Source of the DNA: Patescibacteria group bacterium | Lineage (GTDB): Bacteria; Patescibacteriota; Patescibacteriia; Patescibacteriales; JAHJJO01 | Assembly: GCA_018822835.1 (NCBI GenBank) | Contig: JAHJJO010000105.1 | Location: 1 to 10,994 of the forward strand | DNA length: 10,994 nucleotides | Direction: 5' to 3' | Shown here: positions 1 to 6,454 of the stretch, in pieces | Numbering within the stretch: the first letter of the stretch is position 1 | How the letters are laid out: each line of letters opens with the position of its first letter | Position numbers and translations under genes: made by a program | The notes under the pieces: model-generated | The model's input: only the letters and a program-made list of their open reading frames with translations | Told to the model about the DNA's origin: nothing | Database searches by the model: none

Positions 1-2595
1 AGCTTGCTACCTGAGGCATTTGCTGTTGTAAGAGAGGCGGCTAAAAGAACATTAGGGCAAAGGCATTATGACGCGCAAATAATGGGTGGTATTGTATTGC
101 ATCGCGGACAAATTGCGGAAATGAGAACAGGAGAAGGAAAAACTTTAGTTGCTACGCTTCCGCTATATTTAAACGCTTTAGCTGGTAAAGGAGCTCAGTT
201 GATTACAGTAAATGATTATTTATCACGAGTTGGGACCGGATGGATGGCTCCGATTTATAATTTTTTGGGGTTAACAATCAGCGTTATTGTTCATAACAGC
301 GCTTATATTTATGATCCTAAATTTAATGATGAAACGCAATATGATGAACGGTTAAAACATTTCCGTCAAATAGAACGAAAACAAGCATATCAATGCGACA
401 TAACTTATGGAACAAACAATGAATTTGGATTTGATTATTTGCGCGATAACATGGCTCCTGATTTAGAAACGCAGGTTCAGAGAGAATTGCATTATGCCAT
501 TGTAGATGAAATAGATTCTATTTTAATTGACGAAGCTCGCACGCCTTTGATTATCAGTGGACAGGTGGAAGAATCAACGGAAAAATATTATAAATTTTCG
601 CAGTTAGTTAAAAAATTAGAAGAAAACACGGATTATAATGTTGATGAAAAAATGCGCGCAGTTTTCCTGTCTGAAGCTGGCATTTCTAAAATGGAAAAAT
701 GGCTTGGTGTGGATAATATTTATGTTGAAAGCGGAATAAGCGAAGTTCATCATATTGAACAAGCTCTTAAAGCTAATGTTTTATTTAAAATTGACAAAGA
801 TTATGTCGCAAAAGACAACGAAATTATTATAGTTGATGAGTTTACAGGCAGGTTAATGTATGGCAGACGTTATAGCGAAGGGCTTCATCAGGCGATTGAA
901 GCAAAAGAAGGAATGAAAATTCAAAAAGAATCTCAAACTTTAGCCACTATAACTTTTCAAAATTATTTTAGAATGTATCATAAATTAGCTGGAATGACAG
1001 GAACGGCCGCAACAGAAGCTGAAGAATTTTCAAAAATTTATAATTTAGAGACAGTTATAATACCAACTCACAAACCAATGGTACGAAAAGATTTAAATGA
1101 TTTAATTTATCGTTCAGAACATGGAAAATTTCAAGCAGTAATTCAAGATGTTAAAGCAAGGCATGATAAGGGTCAGCCAGTTTTAATTGGAACTATTTCA
1201 ATTGAAAAAAATGAATTATTAGCTGGCATGATGGAAAAAGAAGGCCTGCGTCCACAAATTTTAAACGCTAAAAATCATGAAAAAGAAGCGCGAATTATTG
1301 CTCATGCGGGAAATTATGGAGCAATTACAATTGCAACCAACATGGCTGGCCGCGGCGTGGATATTGTTTTAGGAGATAAATCCGACATCCGACATCCGAC
1401 ATCCGACATCCGAGAGTTGGGTGGCTTGCATGTTATTGGGACTGAAAGGCATGAATCAAGGCGAATTGACAATCAATTAAGAGGTCGAGCAGGCCGTCAA
1501 GGCGATCCTGGATCAAGCCAATTTTTTGTTTCAACAGAGGATGATTTAATGAGAATTTTTGGCGGAGATAAAATAAAAAGTTTGATGACAACATTGCGCG
1601 TTCCAGAAGATATGCCTATTGAAAATAAAATGATTTCCAGATCAATTGAATCAGCGCAAAAAAAAGTTGAAGGAAATAATTTTGATATTAGAAAACATTT
1701 GGTTGATTATGATGATGTTATAAATAAACACAGAGATGCAATTTATAGAAGAAGGCAGGAAATATTAGTTAAAATGCAAAATGCAAAATGCAAAATGCAA
1801 AATGCAAAAGTAGATTATTTATCTAGTATAATTTTAGAGATGATAGAAAATGAAATTGAGCAAGTAGTGAGTTTCCATACCGCGCAAGATGAAATAAAAG
1901 ATTGGAATTTGAAAGAAATTTATCAAACAGTATCAACTATTTTTTTGGTTGAGGAAAAATTGAAAGATAAGCTAATAAACTTAACAGGTGATGGAGGAAA
2001 ATTAGAAAAAGCAAATATCCGCACGACTATTATTGATTATTTGGTTGATTTGGCAAAAAACAATTACCAAGAAATAAAAGAACATTTTGATCAAGCAAAA
2101 TTAAATTGGCAGGATATAGAAAAAGGAATTTTAATACGATCTATTGATACTCTATGGATTGAGCATCTTGACGCAATGAATCATATGCGTCAAGGAATTG
2201 GATTAAGGGGCTATGGCCAACGCGATCCATTGGTAGAGTATAAAAAAGAAGCTTTTCAGCTTTATAATGAATTAAATAATTTAATTCAGAAGCAAGTTGT
2301 TTATTCTATTTTTAAAGTAGGAGAAATATATAAATTATCTGAACATAATTTCAAAACTCCAAATTTGATTGATCAAGCTAAACAGTTTAACAATCCTGCT
2401 AAAATACTTGAAAATAATACATCTTCTTTTTCTGGATTTCAACCGACACAAACAGACAAAGCGTCCTCCACGTTTCAAACAGGTTATAATATAGCGCGCG
2501 ATAAAATCAAAAATAATACTGGCGACAAAATCGGTCGTAATGATCCTTGTCCGTGCAAGAGTGGAAAAAAGTTTAAGAAGTGCTGTGGGAGATAG
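1..2595 (+). CDS. secA: Protein translocase ATPase SecA, 5'-truncated by window edge
   Basis: SecA is the ATP-driven motor that pushes unfolded preproteins through the SecYEG channel at the cytoplasmic membrane. The frame is open from base 1 and begins inside the protein at the LLPEAF motif, which in E. coli SecA lies near residue 63, so about 60 residues are missing and the TTG at 4 is not the true start. Numbering from that TTG: Walker A RTGEGKT 41-47, TYGTNNEFGFDYLRDN 134-149, Walker B DEID 168-171, VDEFTGR 277-283, NBD2 TNMAGRGVDI 445-454 and QLRGRAGRQGD 491-501, helical scaffold and wing about 530-790, and a C-terminal zinc-binding SEC-C tail with Cys849, Cys851, Cys860 and Cys861. NBD1 carries about 21 more residues than E. 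coli around 99-128. Two 7-bp tandem arrays are translated in frame at 460-470 and 590-602, both in loops that vary in the family. The gene converges on the next with a 2-bp gap. Confidence 0.97.
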   Translation, partial: SLLPEAFAVVREAAKRTLGQRHYDAQIMGGIVLHRGQIAEMRTGEGKTLVATLPLYLNALAGKGAQLITVNDYLSRVGTGWMAPIYNFLGLTISVIVHNSAYIYDPKFNDETQYDERLKHFRQIERKQAYQCDITYGTNNEFGFDYLRDNMAPDLETQVQRELHYAIVDEIDSILIDEARTPLIISGQVEESTEKYYKFSQLVKKLEENTDYNVDEKMRAVFLSEAGISKMEKWLGVDNIYVESGISEVHHIEQALKANVLFKIDKDYVAKDNEIIIVDEFTGRLMYGRRYSEGLHQAIEAKEGMKIQKESQTLATITFQNYFRMYHKLAGMTGTAATEAEEFSKIYNLETVIIPTHKPMVRKDLNDLIYRSEHGKFQAVIQDVKARHDKGQPVLIGTISIEKNELLAGMMEKEGLRPQILNAKNHEKEARIIAHAGNYGAITIATNMAGRGVDIVLGDKSDIRHPTSDIRELGGLHVIGTERHESRRIDNQLRGRAGRQGDPGSSQFFVSTEDDLMRIFGGDKIKSLMTTLRVPEDMPIENKMISRSIESAQKKVEGNNFDIRKHLVDYDDVINKHRDAIYRRRQEILVKMQNAKCKMQNAKVDYLSSIILEMIENEIEQVVSFHTAQDEIKDWNLKEIYQTVSTIFLVEEKLKDKLINLTGDGGKLEKANIRTTIIDYLVDLAKNNYQEIKEHFDQAKLNWQDIEKGILIRSIDTLWIEHLDAMNHMRQGIGLRGYGQRDPLVEYKKEAFQLYNELNNLIQKQVVYSIFKVGEIYKLSEHNFKTPNLIDQAKQFNNPAKILENNTSSFSGFQPTQTDKASSTFQTGYNIARDKIKNNTGDKIGRNDPCPCKSGKKFKKCCGR
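1381..1413 (+). repeat. Heptamer tandem array inside secA (unit TCCGACA)
   Basis: Four complete 7-bp TCCGACA units (1381-1408) are followed by a partial unit (TCCGA). The 33 bp are read in frame as 11 codons, giving an SDIRHPT peptide repeat at residues 460-470. The place corresponds to the variable loop after the DIVLGG segment of NBD2, just before GGLHVIGTERHESRR. A gain or loss of one unit would shift the frame. Confidence 0.9.
1771..1809 (+). repeat. Heptamer tandem array inside secA (unit AAAATGC)
   Basis: Five complete AAAATGC units (1771-1805) plus AAAA make a 39-bp tract read in frame as 13 codons, residues 590-602, with the peptide KMQNAKC repeating every seven residues. It lies in the helical scaffold region after RRRQEIL, where SecA homologues vary in length. 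The unit differs from the upstream secA array, so the two tracts are not copies of each other. Confidence 0.9.
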
Positions 2596-2597
2596 CG

Positions 2598-2858
2598 CTA
2601 TTTTCCTACTATTTTAAAAAAATATTTCCATTTTTCACCTGTTTGACAAAGCTCTTTAGTGTCATTTAAACATTGCTCAACTAACTGTTTATGCTTATCT
2701 CTGCACACTTTAAAAACAGCGCTTCTTTTAAAATTAGGAACGTTTAATTCTTTAATTATTTTTAATGCCGATTCCTGCCATTCATAAGAAGGCAGTTTTG
2801 TCGGCGTTCGAGATTTTAATAGATCTATTAATTTGTGAGGTTGGGTTTTAGTCGGCAT
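2598..2858 (-). CDS. Small hypothetical protein (86 aa)
   Basis: I do not recognise this family with confidence. The ATG at 2858 is chosen as start. The frame extends eight codons further to a TTG at 2882, but that stretch is low-complexity and enters an AATTGAT-type repeat. The product is basic, 86 residues, with no signal peptide or membrane segment. It has an ordered-looking middle (YEWQESALKIIKELNVPNFKR, numbered 25-45, described here by its ends YEW and FKR), three cysteines (52, 63, 71) and an aromatic C-terminal WKYFF at 77-81. The mixed, non-repetitive composition and the tight convergence with secA (2-bp gap) support real coding. It lies downstream of lysS on the same strand but is separated from it by a large palindrome. 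No Shine-Dalgarno is seen. The function is unknown; it could be a conserved small patescibacterial protein. Confidence 0.7.
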   Translation of the reverse strand: MPTKTQPHKLIDLLKSRTPTKLPSYEWQESALKIIKELNVPNFKRSAVFKVCRDKHKQLVEQCLNDTKELCQTGEKWKYFFKIVGK

Positions 2859-2878
2859 AATCGAAAAAAAAATAATTT

Positions 2879-2923
2879 TCAATTATCAATAATCAATTAT
2901 CAATAAAATATCAATTTTCAATG
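2879..2923. repeat. ATCAATT-type heptamer-rich tract
   Basis: Degenerate copies of TCAATTA and TCAATAA occur in close succession immediately upstream of the small hypothetical gene. The same unit recurs at 4834-4875, 6403-6443 and 10844-10868, and more loosely at 3037-3060, on the other side of the neighbouring palindrome. Confidence 0.65.
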
Positions 2924-2946
2924 ATCATTTAATTATTTGATTATTT

Positions 2947-3035
2947 ACCCTGTTAAATAATTTTGACCATCCTCAGTTTTTAACTTAGAAAACTGGGGAT
3001 GGTCAAAATTCCTGCTCTGCAGGATTTAACAGGGT
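2947..3035. repeat. Composite palindrome, three-way-junction type
   Basis: An outer perfect 12-bp stem (2947-2958 with 3024-3035, ACCCTGTTAAAT) encloses two hairpins. The first pairs 2959-2980 with 2989-3010 over 22 bp with one imperfect position and an 8-nt loop. The second is CCTGC-TCT-GCAGG at 3011-3023. It lies between lysS and the small hypothetical gene, both on the minus strand. No U-tract follows on either strand, so it is not a standard intrinsic terminator. It could be a non-autonomous palindromic repeat or an RNA-processing or decay barrier. Confidence 0.85.
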
Positions 3036-3094
3036 GAATTGATTATTGAGAATTGATACTTGGTTATTTTATTATCAGAGTCATAATATTTTAT

Positions 3095-4603
3095 CTATAA
3101 ACCCTTCGGCTTCATTAAAGGAAACGTTTGACACTCCCTAATTGGTTTGTCCATTAAAAAACTAAATAATCTTTCACTAAAGCCGAAACCGCATACTGGA
3201 GGCATGCCATATTCTAACGCTTCTACAAAATCGCTATCTTGCATTTGTGCTTCAGTGTCACCAGCCTCTCTTAACGCTTGTTGCGTGCCAAATCTTTCTG
3301 CTTGATCAATTGGATCATTGAGCTCACTGTATCCATTGCCCATCTCTGTACCAGCAATAATTGGCTGAAATCTTTGAGTTAACTTTAGATTATTTTCGCA
3401 TGACTTAGCTAATGGCGAAATAATTACTGGCATATTAATTAAAAAACCTGGACCCCCAATATTTTTACGGCAATATTTCCACAAATTATCAATCGCTCGA
3501 GTTATATTAAATCCTTCTTTACTGTATTTAATTTTAAATTGTTGCAATTTTTTTTCTATATCTGCTAAACTTGCTTTTAATATATCTACTTCTGTCATCT
3601 TTTTAATTGTATCAACATAATCATAACATTCCCATTTTTTACCTAAATCAATATTAAACCCTTTAATTTTAAATTTTAAAGTATTAAAAGTTTGCTGAGC
3701 AATATTTTTATACAACTTTTCAACAAAGTCCATTCCATCTTTATAATCAGCGTAAGCCCAATAAAATTCCATTTGTGTGTAGTCCTGCAAATGCTCCACG
3801 TCCATGCCTTCATTTCTAAAAATTCTTCCAATTTCAAATGTTTTTTCAAATCCCGCCACCATCAACCGTTTTTGCCAAAGTTCTCCTGCGGAAATTCTTA
3901 AATAAACATCTATGTCAAGCGCGTTATGATGAGTGGCAAACGGAGCGGCATCAGCTCCGCCAGTTGTAATTTCCAAAACAGGAGTTTCTACTTCTAAAAA
4001 TCCATGCTTCACATGAAATTCTCTAACAGCATTCCAAAATTTTGCTTTTTTTTCTATTATCTCGCGCGTTCCAGGATTAAATAAAATATCTAAATATCTT
4101 TTTCTAAATTTTTTATCCTCGTCCTTAAGACCATGCCATTTATCCGGTAAAGGCCTTAGCGTTTTGGTTAATAATTTCCAATCTTTAACCATTACGCTTC
4201 TTTCACATTTTTTAGTTAAAAAACAATTACCCTGCACCTCAATAAAATCGCCGATGTCTATTAGTTTAGTAAAAATTTTATATTTGTTGTTATTAATTTT
4301 AGTGTTTTTAATATTTTTCGTGTTTTCCGTGTTTCTTTTCGACAAAACAATCTGAATAGTTCCGCTTTGATCCTGTAAATTAGCAAAAGCAATATTTCCA
4401 TGAACGCGAATGCCCCGCAACCTGCCAACAATATTCAAAACCTCCTGATTTTTTTCTAAATCATTAAAATTATCCAGCACTTGTTTAATTACATGCGTTC
4501 TTTTAGCTTTTGCAAGATAAGGATTAATGTTTAATTTCTTTAACTCTTCTAATTTTGTTAGACGATCTTGATATTCACTTGCTTTATTATTGACTTTATG
4601 CAT
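3095..4603 (-). CDS. lysS: Lysyl-tRNA synthetase, class II
   Basis: LysRS charges tRNA-Lys with lysine using ATP in the cytoplasm. The 502-residue length fits bacterial class IIb LysRS. An N-terminal OB-fold anticodon-binding domain spans about 55-145 (NIVGRLRGIRVHG, LQDQSGTIQIVLSK). The catalytic domain follows: motif 1 region GFLEVETPVLE 201-211, GGADAAPF 215-222, THHNALD 224-230, motif 2 FEIGRIFRNEG 256-266, GTEMGNGYSELNDP 418-431, and motif 3 GFGFSERLF 472-480 ending in FPLMKP. Some positions depart from the E. coli pattern: the GGASARPF arginine is alanine here, and motif 3 reads GFGFSER rather than GIGIDR. A four-unit 9-bp repeat is translated within the OB domain at 91-102. The start is the ATG at 4603, where MHKVNNKASEYQDRL reads as a normal LysRS N-terminus. 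No Shine-Dalgarno is visible. Composite palindromes flank the gene on both sides. Confidence 0.96.
   Translation of the reverse strand: MHKVNNKASEYQDRLTKLEELKKLNINPYLAKAKRTHVIKQVLDNFNDLEKNQEVLNIVGRLRGIRVHGNIAFANLQDQSGTIQIVLSKRNTENTKNIKNTKINNNKYKIFTKLIDIGDFIEVQGNCFLTKKCERSVMVKDWKLLTKTLRPLPDKWHGLKDEDKKFRKRYLDILFNPGTREIIEKKAKFWNAVREFHVKHGFLEVETPVLEITTGGADAAPFATHHNALDIDVYLRISAGELWQKRLMVAGFEKTFEIGRIFRNEGMDVEHLQDYTQMEFYWAYADYKDGMDFVEKLYKNIAQQTFNTLKFKIKGFNIDLGKKWECYDYVDTIKKMTEVDILKASLADIEKKLQQFKIKYSKEGFNITRAIDNLWKYCRKNIGGPGFLINMPVIISPLAKSCENNLKLTQRFQPIIAGTEMGNGYSELNDPIDQAERFGTQQALREAGDTEAQMQDSDFVEALEYGMPPVCGFGFSERLFSFLMDKPIRECQTFPLMKPKGL
4298..4333 (-). repeat. 9-bp tandem repeat inside lysS (peptide NTE-NTK-NIK-NTK)
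   Basis: On the coding strand four consecutive 9-bp units read AACACGGAA, AACACGAAA, AATATTAAA and AACACTAAA. They encode Asn-Thr/Ile-Lys/Glu four times (residues 91-102), followed by an Asn-rich stretch. The tract lies in a loop of the OB-fold and makes this region longer than in E. coli LysRS. The unit is a multiple of three, so copy-number changes would keep the frame. Confidence 0.8.
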
Positions 4604-4657
4604 AAATATAATTAATTAACAACTACTTTAAATTTACGAAACGTCCAATGTTGTTAT

Positions 4658-4832
4658 AAGTCCCTTTTTGTCATTCCGAATGAACCCCTCCCCAGTTTTT
4701 AATGAAATTAAAAACTGGGGAGGGGGAAATGAGGAATCCCTTATAGTTTGTTTAACGCTATAATGTTTCTATTGTTATTAAAAAATCTTTAAGGGATTCC
4801 TCGCTATCGCTCGGAATGACAAAAAGGGGCTT
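4658..4832. repeat. Composite palindrome with two internal hairpins
   Basis: An outer 22-bp stem pairs 4658-4679 with 4811-4832, with one imperfect position; weaker pairing continues outward. Inside lie a perfect 19-bp hairpin with a 3-nt loop (4685-4703 with 4707-4725) and a perfect 13-bp inverted repeat (4731-4743 with 4790-4802) enclosing 46 bp of AT-rich sequence. The segment GAGGAATCCCTTA and the CATTCCGA ends resemble the widespread CATTCCGAGCGA...GGAATCCC intergenic repeat type known from many bacteria (from memory). It fills the greA-lysS gap and shows no terminator-like U-run. Confidence 0.85.
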
Positions 4833-4833
4833 G

Positions 4834-4875
4834 TAATTGATAATTGATAATTGATAATTGATAATTGCTAATTGA
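4834..4875. repeat. TAATTGA heptamer array overlapping greA 3' end
   Basis: Six consecutive 7-bp units, five TAATTGA and one TAATTGC, run from 4834 to 4875. The last unit and a half lie inside greA: the greA stop codon (complement of 4868-4870) and its final codons are written in the array. It directly abuts the palindrome at 4658-4832. Confidence 0.9.
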
Positions 4876-5323
4876 TTGAAATAATTCTATACTCCATTTC
4901 TCCTTTTGGCGTATGAACTACTACTTGATCATTTTTTCTTTTATGCAAAAAAGCCGCTCCTAATGGAGATTCATTGGAAATTTTTCCCTCTAATGGATCA
5001 GATTCATTAAAACTTACTATTGTATATTGTTTCTTTTTCTGATTAACTTCAACAATAATAATTGAACCAATGCCAACCTCTTCTTTAGATCTTGTTTTTT
5101 TAATAATAGTTACATTTTTTAATAAGCTATTTATTTCAGCAATACGACCCTCATTAAATCCTTGCGCGTCTTTTGCTTCATGATATTCAGCATTTTCACT
5201 TAAATCACCTAGTTCTTTAGCGATTGCAATTCTTTGTGAAATTTTTACTCTTTTAGCATGAAGTTGCTCTAATTCTTGTTTGAGTTTTTTATATCCCTCT
5301 TGGGAAATTATTTGATTAGACAT
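4868..5323 (-). CDS. greA: Transcription elongation factor GreA
   Basis: GreA enters the secondary channel of RNA polymerase and stimulates cleavage of backtracked transcripts, rescuing stalled complexes. The ATG at 5323 is chosen (MSNQIISQEGYKKLKQEL, 151 aa), which matches the family's N-terminus. An in-frame ATG at 5341 lies in the CGCATAA repeat array and would only add MRYAKN. From the chosen start, the N-terminal antiparallel coiled coil spans about 1-73 and contains the diagnostic ELGDLSENAEYHEAKDAQG segment with the acidic tip residues Asp40 and Glu43, the counterparts of E. coli Asp41 and Glu44. The C-terminal FKBP-like domain follows, with SPLGAAFLHKRKNDQVVV and TPKGEMEYRI. The length is near the usual 158. 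The last residues and the stop codon fall in a TAATTGA heptamer array. It is divergent from the RluD-type gene, with 76 bp between the starts. Confidence 0.96.
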   Translation of the reverse strand: MSNQIISQEGYKKLKQELEQLHAKRVKISQRIAIAKELGDLSENAEYHEAKDAQGFNEGRIAEINSLLKNVTIIKKTRSKEEVGIGSIIIVEVNQKKKQYTIVSFNESDPLEGKISNESPLGAAFLHKRKNDQVVVHTPKGEMEYRIISIN

Positions 5324-5329
5324 ATTTTT

Positions 5330-5358
5330 CGCATAACGCATAACGTGGAACGCATAAC
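5330..5358. repeat. CGCATAA/CGTGGAA heptamer array in greA-rluD divergent gap
   Basis: Four 7-bp units in the order CGCATAA, CGCATAA, CGTGGAA, CGCATAA are followed by C. The tract is identical at 28 of 29 positions to 7360-7388 upstream of rplM. On the minus strand each CGCATAA reads TTATGCG, placing extra ATG codons directly ahead of the true greA start; one is in frame and gives an alternative six-codon extension. Confidence 0.9.
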
Positions 5359-5399
5359 TTATCTAAAGAATAAAACAAAGATATAACACATAACGCATT

Positions 5400-6404
5400 A
5401 TGAAAATTAAAATTACAACTAGACAAGCTAGCCAACGATTGGATAAATTTTTATCAAATGAAATATTAAAAATTTCTCGCAATCAAGTTCAAAAAATTAT
5501 TAAACAAAATAAAGTTCTTGTTAATAATAAAGATACCACATCGCATTATATGTTGAAAGCTGGAGATGATATTAAAATTAAAAAAAATTCTGAAGTTTTA
5601 CAACCTACTTCTTCTCAAATTATTAAAACAAAACAACAAATTTTATCTCATCCAAAAATGCAATACTTAGCTGATACTAATGAATATTTTGTAATTAATA
5701 AGCCGGCTGGACTAATTGTCCATGGAGCGTCTCATATCACGGAAACTACTTTAGTTGATTTTTTGGTTAAAAAATATCCTGACATTAAAAAAGTTGGCGA
5801 AGATTCTGATAGGCCCGGAATTGTTCATCGCCTTGATAAAGATGTAAGCGGACTTATAGTAATTGCTAAAACACAAGAATGTTTTAATAACTTAAAAGAA
5901 CAATTTCAAAAAAGAATAATCAAAAAAGAATACACGTCTTTAGTTCATGGTCAAATTAACAAAGATGAAGATATAATTAATTTTCCACTAAAACGATCTA
6001 GAAGTGGCTATAAAATGTCTGCTGTACCATTTACTGCAAAAGTTAATAAATTTATCTCTAATGAAAAAACCCAAGAATTAAAAAAAACTTTTGAAAACGC
6101 AAAACAAGCATTTACGCATTTTGATGTAATAAAGAGATTTGTAAATTATACTTTATTAAAAATAAAAAATAAAACAGGTCGGACTCATCAAATTCGCGCG
6201 CATTTAGCAGCTTACAATCGCCCTATTGTTGGGGATAATTTGTATGGCGCAAAAAAAATTCATATAAAAAATGAAAAATTAAATTTTCAAAGAATTTTTT
6301 TAGTGGCTGATAAATTGTCATTTTATGACTTATCTGGAAAAAAACAAACTTTTAAAATAAACTTGCCTCAAGAATTAAAAAATTTTTTAGAAAAAATTTT
6401 TTAA
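5400..6404 (+). CDS. rluD: RluD-type 23S rRNA pseudouridine synthase (RluA family)
   Basis: Members of this family isomerise specific uridines in large-subunit rRNA. The 334-residue product has an N-terminal S4 RNA-binding domain at about 12-65 (QRLDKFLSNEI, ISRNQVQKIIKQNKVLVNN). The catalytic domain contains the KPAGLIVHGA segment 101-110, the active-site motif HRLDKDVSGL 143-152 with catalytic Asp146, and the conserved KTGRTHQIRAHL segment 258-269. The S4 domain and the HRLDKD variant favour RluD (or RluC) over RluA, but the exact target uridines cannot be read from sequence. A linker around 215-238 (NKFISNEKTQELKKTFENAK) may be slightly longer than usual. The start is the ATG at 5400, where MKIKITTRQASQRLDKFL fits the family. 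It is divergent from greA and converges on rpsI with only 50 bp between the stops. No Shine-Dalgarno is visible. Confidence 0.93.
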   Translation: MKIKITTRQASQRLDKFLSNEILKISRNQVQKIIKQNKVLVNNKDTTSHYMLKAGDDIKIKKNSEVLQPTSSQIIKTKQQILSHPKMQYLADTNEYFVINKPAGLIVHGASHITETTLVDFLVKKYPDIKKVGEDSDRPGIVHRLDKDVSGLIVIAKTQECFNNLKEQFQKRIIKKEYTSLVHGQINKDEDIINFPLKRSRSGYKMSAVPFTAKVNKFISNEKTQELKKTFENAKQAFTHFDVIKRFVNYTLLKIKNKTGRTHQIRAHLAAYNRPIVGDNLYGAKKIHIKNEKLNFQRIFLVADKLSFYDLSGKKQTFKINLPQELKNFLEKIF

Positions 6405-6443
6405 TTGAAAATATTTGAAAATTGATAATTGAAAATTGAAAAT
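6403..6443. repeat. ATTGAAA/ATTGATA heptamer array between convergent rluD and rpsI
   Basis: The units ATTGATA, ATTGAAA, ATTGAAA are exactly 7 bp apart at 6421-6441, with an additional ATTGAAA at 6404-6410 that overlaps the rluD stop region. It is related to the AATTGAT family elsewhere in the window. It fills the convergent gap, where no GC-rich hairpin terminator is present. Confidence 0.75.
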
Positions 6444-6454
6444 TTATTTAAATC

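Noticed and set aside
2947..3035. Intrinsic terminator for lysS
   Set aside because: The hairpins are strong, but neither strand has a T-run directly after the stem, and the element has a nested plan unlike a terminator.
3692..4355. Two plus-strand ORFs of 63-69 codons opposite lysS
   Set aside because: They lie antisense within a clearly recognised LysRS gene, and their Ile/Leu/Phe-rich or low-information peptides are what an AT-rich antisense frame gives.
4834..4875. CRISPR array
   Set aside because: Units are 7 bp and directly adjacent, with no spacers; the same holds for the other arrays. No cas genes are present.
5324..5341. ATG at 5341 as the greA start
   Set aside because: It adds MRYAKN read from a heptamer repeat; the next ATG gives the family-typical N-terminus and places the acidic tip at the expected residues.
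5359..5387. Promoter for rluD (TTATCT, 17 bp, TATAAC)
   Set aside because: The -10 is good but the -35 matches only three of six bases; too weak to list in AT-rich DNA.
6377..6404. A/T-only hairpin at the rluD 3' end as terminator
   Set aside because: It is made only of A and T runs within coding codons; such runs are expected by chance in this composition.
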